A stretch of 64,000 nucleotides of DNA from assembly GCA_050633285.1 (NCBI GenBank), contig JBOEGG010000009.1, positions 1-64,000 of the forward strand. The letters run 5' to 3'. The notes below the pieces were generated by a model. It was not told the DNA's origin. It saw only the letters and a list, made by a program, of their open reading frames with translations, and did no database searches. Positions 59,692-64,000 of the stretch are shown in pieces (the first letter of the stretch is position 1; every line of letters starts with the position of its first letter). This DNA is from UBA1672 sp050633285 (GTDB taxonomy: Bacteria > Pseudomonadota > Alphaproteobacteria > Micavibrionales > Micavibrionaceae). The position numbers and the translations under genes are program-made.

Positions 59692-59767
59692 AATTAATAG
59701 ATAGTATCATAAGAAAATCATAATTAATAGATAGTATCATAAGAAAATCATAATTCATAGATAGTAT
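59692..59767. repeat. Direct repeats upstream of parA, candidate centromere or operator
   Basis: Two exact tandem copies of a 30-bp unit that starts AATTAATAGATAGTATCATA (59692-59721 and 59722-59751) plus a third partial copy (59752-59767, AATTCATAGATAGTAT). The core AGATAGTAT recurs at 30-bp spacing, about three helical turns, as in partition sites and iterons. Confidence 0.75.
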
Positions 59768-59810
59768 ATAACATATGCGAACTGTTAATTGTGATATATT
59801 ATTATATGAA

Positions 59811-60065
59811 TTAATATATATTAATTATTAGTTCATATGTAACAACTAATACTATTCGAAAGTCACTGCGATCATACGCCTCGTCCACGCCACCCTCACC
59901 ATCTTGAATTTCTTCTTCAACCTCCTGAAAGAATGCATCAAGCTCGGCTTGTGCCTCTTCCTCATTATCGAAGATTTCTGGCTGCTCGATGCCGTTTTCG
60001 TCAGAAATTTTCCATCTGTTTGTCCAACCACCGCATAGTGTGTATTGCTGCACTTCAAATTTCAT
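59811..60065 (-). CDS. Hypothetical acidic protein, 84 residues
   Basis: Starts MKFEVQQYTLCGGWTNRWKI, followed by a very acidic middle (NEEEAQAELDAFFQEVEEEI) and a FRIVLV strand near the end. The pattern resembles small plasmid-encoded proteins of unknown function near ardC genes. It lies 62 bp downstream of ardC on the same strand. Confidence 0.6.
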   Translation of the reverse strand: MKFEVQQYTLCGGWTNRWKISDENGIEQPEIFDNEEEAQAELDAFFQEVEEEIQDGEGGVDEAYDRSDFRIVLVVTYELIINIY

Positions 60066-60127
60066 TGTTTTTGCTTTCTGTTCAAGTGTTAAGAAGGCAG
60101 GGGGCGGCGAACAGCCGCCCTCCGCGC

Positions 60128-61003
60128 TTAACCTTCTTTTGCAAATGAATGGAGATAATCAGCAGCCTTTTGTGCTTGCGAGCTGGCAGCAAAGATAAAC
60201 TTCTTGTCATTCTTCAATGCCTTGAGCCAATTTTGAATATAAAGAGCATGATCTTCACGCGGGGCAGGGGTCACGCCTGTTGATGTGCAAAGCATTGCTG
60301 CACCTAATTCAGCAATAAACTCTTCAAACGCATAATCTTTGCTGGCAAATTTATGGTTCATGTCACGGTCTAAACGATGCTTTGCACCTGTCGCATGTGT
60401 CATTTCATGAAAAGCCGTAGAATAAAAATTCTCCGTTGCGCTACTGTCATCTGTCTCTTTAAAAAACGCGGGACGGGGCAGGTTAATATAATCGCCCATT
60501 GCGCTATAATACGCACCGCCTTCACCATAACGGATTTCAATCCCGCTCGAATCCAATAGATTATCAGCGGCGGCTATCGCCTGAATATCATTTGGCTCAA
60601 AGCTCTCTGTTACAGCTTCGTACCCATCCACCTGTGCTACATTAAAAACGGAAGAATACCTTGCAAACATGCGGCTTTCCGCGTCTTCGTTATCATCGGA
60701 CGGTTCAACCTCTATCGACTTCCAAAATACAACAGGTGCGCCTTTCTCTCCTTTTTTGACCTGTGCGCCTAAATCCTGCCATTGCTTATAAGTCGCCCAT
60801 ATCCCGCTTTGGTACTCTTTTTTCATCTGGTAAGTCCAAAGCAACGGAATATTGTTACCATTATAATTATTTTCGGTTCTGGCATTCTGGGGCAGGGCGG
60901 TTACACCATGCCAAGGCATTTCCAGCTTGCCTGTTAAGCCATTTTCAAGAGCTTCAATAATTGTATTTGTAACGGTTTCATAAATGTCAGTTTTAGTTTT
61001 CAT
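60128..61003 (-). CDS. ardC: ArdC-type antirestriction protein
   Basis: 291 residues. The N-terminal ssDNA-binding domain (DUF1738-like) includes PWHGVTALPQNARTENNYNG and the conserved NIPLLW. The C-terminal zincin-like part has STAFHEMTHATGAKHRL (HExxH at about 196-200) and EEFIAELGAAMLC with the third ligand Glu. It protects incoming single-stranded plasmid DNA from host restriction. A class II leader box lies 20 bp upstream. Confidence 0.93.
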   Translation of the reverse strand: MKTKTDIYETVTNTIIEALENGLTGKLEMPWHGVTALPQNARTENNYNGNNIPLLWTYQMKKEYQSGIWATYKQWQDLGAQVKKGEKGAPVVFWKSIEVEPSDDNEDAESRMFARYSSVFNVAQVDGYEAVTESFEPNDIQAIAAADNLLDSSGIEIRYGEGGAYYSAMGDYINLPRPAFFKETDDSSATENFYSTAFHEMTHATGAKHRLDRDMNHKFASKDYAFEEFIAELGAAMLCTSTGVTPAPREDHALYIQNWLKALKNDKKFIFAASSQAQKAADYLHSFAKEG

Positions 61004-61023
61004 GTCGCTTTTCCTTTAAAATA

Positions 61024-61044
61024 TGCGTTTCACTTCTTTTCCTA
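61024..61044 (-). promoter_or_regulatory. Class II leader box upstream of ardC
   Basis: TGCGTTTCACTTCTTTTCC followed by TAGAAGTGA. Here TCACTTC and GAAGTGA can pair. Position relative to the start codon is conserved with the copies at 58155 and 63047. The remaining leader to 61258 contains further small stems (TGACGC/GCGTCA, AATTTC/GAAATT) and a terminator, but no gene. Confidence 0.6.
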
Positions 61045-61201
61045 GAAGTGACGCTTTGCGTCATTTAAAGCGGGGGGAGAGAATCCAGACCCGAACAGGG
61101 CGAGGGGGATCACCCGAATTTCGCAGAAATTTGGGGATACGCCCTGTGAGATGAAATGAGCGTTAGCGAAGGTCTTGATGATCGGCCCGAAGGGGGCAAA
61201 C

Positions 61202-61236
61202 AAAAAAAATCCACGCGGGGAGCAAAACCCGCGTGG
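61202..61236 (-). terminator. Rho-independent terminator of the ParB-like gene
   Basis: On the reverse strand, CCACGCGGG, 8-base loop, CCCGCGTGG, then ATTTTTTTTG. A 9-bp GC-rich stem with an eight-T run, 22 bp after the ParB-like stop codon. Confidence 0.9.
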
Positions 61237-61258
61237 CAATGAATAGGATAGGGAGAAT

Positions 61259-63022
61259 TTAAGCAGCTTCGGCGTAGTCTGTATCCTCATCATCTTCATA
61301 CTCACCATGCCCTTCAAAGGGTATTTCTTCATCAAGACTTACAGAAACTTCTTTTGCATCAAGGTCAATCGCAGGAAAAGACATAGCTTCTGGCAACCAA
61401 TTGCGCGCTGTATCTTCCTCTGGTGTTTGCGTTCCATTGTCAAATAACCGCTTAAAATGTTCTGCCAGTTTCTGAACAAGATCGCCTTTTTTCCAGTTGG
61501 CAACGCTACCAAAGAGGGCAGTACTTTGTGTTGTTTCAATAATCTCAGCCAACTGTTCTTTATTGCGCTTCTTTAGAAACTCTTCATCAGGATGCCAAGC
61601 CTTACTCATATCAACGTCCAAATCCTTTGCGACTAGATTGAACAGACTGTTTTCTCTTGTGTCTAATTTATGTGTTTCATACTGGCCAAAGCATATTGTC
61701 GTCATGAATAAATGAATCATATCCAGCTCTTCATCTGATAAAAGCTTCACGATTTCATAAACTTCAATTTCATCCTTCCAATAGAAGTTGAAATTCTCTT
61801 CGTTCAGCAAATCCAAAACCTTTTGCTCTTGTTCTTGAACAATTGTAAGAGATGAGGGCAAGCTTTGATTTTCTCCGAAATAATCAATGCAACGATGCTC
61901 TTCCAGTGACACGCGTGAACCTCTCACACGCAGCATTTGAATGACCGCAACTTCTTTTGCTTTGCGTGGGTTTGAGAGCAGGGACGCTTGAACGGCCATA
62001 GATTTATGCATGGCGATATACTCCATGACAGGCTTTGAGTAAAAAGGCTTCTTTGCTTTTTCCTGACCACCTGCAATATCATCCGTTACTTTCTTATCAA
62101 GCTTGCGATTAATAAGCCCCTCATGGATTTCTACGGAGCCGTTAGGATGGTAGTGAATGACAACACCGCCCTTTTCACCCTCTTCTGCATCACGGTATTG
62201 ATAAAGGCTGACGTAATAATCTGTTTTGATTTCTACGGGATCAAAGCCTTCGGCTTCTTTTTCTGCTTGCAGCGCAATAACAGCCTTTTCCTGTAATTCC
62301 ATAAACTGCTCACGATCATCAAAAAAGGTGCTGTCTTCTGTCGCAAACAAATCATGCGTTAATGTGCCTTTGTATTCTTCCATTGGAAATATTGCACATG
62401 CAACACTCACTTTCTCATCTGTAAGATGTGATTTGATTGATTCAGCGTCCCAATTGCCCATATCATCTGCGAGTAATGCTTTTTGCTGCTCATGTGTTCC
62501 AAGCGTAAGAGCTTCACCCTGCGAGATTGTAATTTCATCCTTATGCAATGCATTTTGTGCGTCATTACATAAATCAGTAAGGATCATACGGCGTTTAATC
62601 AGAGCAGGGGATAAACCAGTGAGAGCCGATATATCGTCTACGCCAGAACCGTTTTGCACTAATAATGCAATGGCGATTGCTTCATCCATTGGGTGCATAT
62701 CTTCGCGTTGTAGGTTTTCTACAGTCGCAAGACGTAAGATTTCATCTGGTTTTAAATCAGAGCGCACGTCAACTGGCACTTCATAATCTTGTGCAAGATC
62801 GCCTTGTTCTTGCAACAAGGACAAAGCGCGGTAACGGCGTTCACCACTGATGATCTGATAGGTTTTTTTCTTGCCCTTGGGTTTCAGCACAACAAGATTC
62901 TGTAACAAGCCATCGGCTTTGATGCTCTGCGCCAGTTCAGCTATACTTTCATCATTGAAAATAGAGCGTGGGTTTGCGTCTGATGTTTTAATTTGTTTTA
63001 AGCGTAGTGTTTGAAAAGCCAT
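61259..63022 (-). CDS. Large ParB/Spo0J-like nuclease-fold protein
   Basis: 587 residues, about twice a typical ParB. N-terminal ParB domain: NPRSIFNDESIAELAQSI, GERRYRALSLL (about 60-70) and ATVENLQREDMHPMDEA (about 98-114), then the HTH (VDDISALTGLSPALIKRRMI). A long C-terminal region of about 350 residues is unlike partition ParBs and ends very acidic (GEYEDDEDTDY). Such large ParB-like proteins are common on conjugative elements beside ardC and often lack a ParA partner. Class II leader box 24 bp upstream. Confidence 0.85.
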   Translation of the reverse strand: MAFQTLRLKQIKTSDANPRSIFNDESIAELAQSIKADGLLQNLVVLKPKGKKKTYQIISGERRYRALSLLQEQGDLAQDYEVPVDVRSDLKPDEILRLATVENLQREDMHPMDEAIAIALLVQNGSGVDDISALTGLSPALIKRRMILTDLCNDAQNALHKDEITISQGEALTLGTHEQQKALLADDMGNWDAESIKSHLTDEKVSVACAIFPMEEYKGTLTHDLFATEDSTFFDDREQFMELQEKAVIALQAEKEAEGFDPVEIKTDYYVSLYQYRDAEEGEKGGVVIHYHPNGSVEIHEGLINRKLDKKVTDDIAGGQEKAKKPFYSKPVMEYIAMHKSMAVQASLLSNPRKAKEVAVIQMLRVRGSRVSLEEHRCIDYFGENQSLPSSLTIVQEQEQKVLDLLNEENFNFYWKDEIEVYEIVKLLSDEELDMIHLFMTTICFGQYETHKLDTRENSLFNLVAKDLDVDMSKAWHPDEEFLKKRNKEQLAEIIETTQSTALFGSVANWKKGDLVQKLAEHFKRLFDNGTQTPEEDTARNWLPEAMSFPAIDLDAKEVSVSLDEEIPFEGHGEYEDDEDTDYAEAA

Positions 63023-63046
63023 AATATGTATCTCCTTTATCTATGG

Positions 63047-63066
63047 TGCGTTTCACTTCTTTCCTA
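63047..63066 (-). promoter_or_regulatory. Class II leader box upstream of the ParB-like gene
   Basis: TGCGTTTCACTTCTTTCC at 63047, one T shorter than the other copies, followed by a GGAGGATTTGTCA block (63080-63092) also shared with 58187-58199. The distal 25-bp string begins at 63166. The 217-bp region 63023-63239 holds no other gene. Confidence 0.6.
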
Positions 63067-63239
63067 AAATTAAAGCCAGGAGGATTTGTCATGGTTAATC
63101 GACGAAATTTTATCTGTCTTTCCTAGCGCAGCGACGGTAAAGCAATAAAATCTTCGTTCTATTCGACTTGATAAATTCGGGCGGCACGCCTAATCTTTAC
63201 ATAGTCACAGTATGGAGAATACATTTGCAAAATAACATA

Positions 63240-63464
63240 ATGTCATTAAAGGATTTGGGAATAACGGATGAAGATCTAATCCATTGCGAAATGAAAGAGC
63301 TAGAGGATGGCAGCGCAGAACTTTTCTATGAATTTACCGAGGAGGCACAGGCAATTTTAAATGCGTTTTGTCACAGAGAAAATATTGATCTTGGAAAATT
63401 TTTAAAAGCCACTTTATTATCTGAACCTGTGTCGATGTCTGATTTAAGACCGGACAAAAAATAG
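63240..63464 (+). CDS. Hypothetical protein, 74 residues
   Basis: From MSLKDLGITDEDLIHCEMKE; a longer in-frame start at 63168 lies inside the shared leader repeat and is less likely. Acidic, with the segment FTEEAQAILNAFCHRENIDL then GKFLKATLLSE that resembles a short helix pair. The only forward gene in this part. Not recognised. Confidence 0.5.
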   Translation: MSLKDLGITDEDLIHCEMKELEDGSAELFYEFTEEAQAILNAFCHRENIDLGKFLKATLLSEPVSMSDLRPDKK

Positions 63465-63551
63465 AAATATCAATTCTGAGCGTCCTCAAGGTACTATGAC
63501 ACGGTTTATAAAACCAAGAGGGACGAGAGAAGCCATTATTTTTATCTAAAA

Positions 63552-63999
63552 TCACCTGTAAGGGTTGTATTTGCGCCAGTTTCGCGGCGTTTGAAAACGA
63601 CCTTCCCAAACCCCTCTTTTTTGCTCCTGCGCGTGGGTTTCAGCTTCAGCATAAAAACCGTTGCTAAAACAACGATAATCAATCGCCCAACCTGCACGAA
63701 CCATCTCACGGCCAATATCCAGATCACCGACAAAGCATCTTGCAACGGTGCGCGTTTCTTTTTTGGCCGCCGGCATTTTTTCACAGCGCAGCTCATGCCC
63801 GCCAATAAACTCAAGCAAATAAGATTTTGCGAGCTGACCGCAAGGATAGTCCCGCCCGGATTTTTGGCAAGTTTGCGATAGCTCCATAGCATCTACACCC
63901 CAAAGCCGAATTTCTTCCCCGTTCAAAACAAAGCTGTCACCATCCTTGATGTACAGATCACCAGCCGACGCAACCCCGCAGAAAACGGTAAGCATTGCG
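63552..63999 (-). CDS. Secreted staphylococcal-nuclease-like protein, N terminus cut by the window edge
   Basis: At least 147 residues; the frame is open to the right edge and the signal peptide (ending FCGVASAG) is incomplete. The nuclease barrel is visible: DGDSFVLNGEEIRLWGVDAM (metal-binding Asp and the conserved Arg), CFVGDLDIGREMVRAGWAID, and EQKRGVWEGRF with the second Arg and Trp. It is a probable Ca-dependent exported nuclease, often found on conjugative plasmids. Confidence 0.85.
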   Translation of the reverse strand, partial: AMLTVFCGVASAGDLYIKDGDSFVLNGEEIRLWGVDAMELSQTCQKSGRDYPCGQLAKSYLLEFIGGHELRCEKMPAAKKETRTVARCFVGDLDIGREMVRAGWAIDYRCFSNGFYAEAETHAQEQKRGVWEGRFQTPRNWRKYNPYR

Positions 64000-64000
64000 A

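Noticed and set aside
58543..63022. repABC replication module
   Set aside because: A ParA and a ParB-like protein exist but are not adjacent, and no RepC-like initiator is present, so the replicon type stays open.

Overview
The window reads as the accessory DNA of an AT-rich alphaproteobacterium, most likely part of a conjugative plasmid or an integrative conjugative element. The support is a Ros/MucR-type zinc-finger regulator, a complete VirB/VirD4 type IV secretion system (T4SS), a relaxase, ParA and ParB-like proteins, the antirestriction protein ArdC and a toprim primase-like protein. No replication initiator, rRNA or tRNA is visible, so replicon type and species cannot be fixed.

Layout. 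1-17 kb is a transposon scrapyard with cargo. It holds a frameshifted Tn3-family transposase with its resolvase, a secreted beta-helix protein, two near-identical 1,120-bp IS30-family elements, an IS66 deletion remnant, an IS30/Tn3 chimera and a cut ABC ATPase. The cargo genes are HxlR with an SMP-30-like protein, a dihydrofolate reductase, a VTT-domain membrane protein with a short-chain dehydrogenase, and a Crp/Fnr regulator. 17-23 kb is a defence island built on a CBASS anti-phage system: CD-NTase, HORMA, TRIP13 and a small membrane effector of unrecognised fold. A CapH/CapP-type repressor and metallopeptidase pair is transcribed divergently. A trypsin-like protease and an Abi_2-like HEPN protein lie downstream. 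23-33 kb is dominated by one 2,589-residue secreted protein (RHS/YD, von Willebrand D, cadherin-like and RTX repeats), with a tandemly duplicated pair of membrane-protein genes beside it.

33-53 kb is the transfer region. virB2-3-4-5, two lipoproteins, virB6-8-9-10-11 and virD4 form one forward operon. The VirB1-like transglycosylase and regulators lie divergently upstream. A RhuM-Doc fusion, an M48 peptidase and the relaxase operon follow on the reverse strand. 53-64 kb is the maintenance and leading-region-like segment: a methyltransferase-like protein, an Mrr-like nuclease, HigBA toxin-antitoxin, a primase-like protein, ParA with a small partner, ArdC, a ParB-like protein and a nuclease.

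The strongest leads for something undescribed are (1) the Rossmann-like membrane effector of the CBASS operon, (2) its duplicated 19-bp operator-like site, and (3) families of repeated, hairpin-rich leaders in front of unrelated genes at 54-63 kb. The last includes a run of five or six hairpins at 58.39-58.55 kb with competing pairings. All calls come from reading the sequence; no database search was run.
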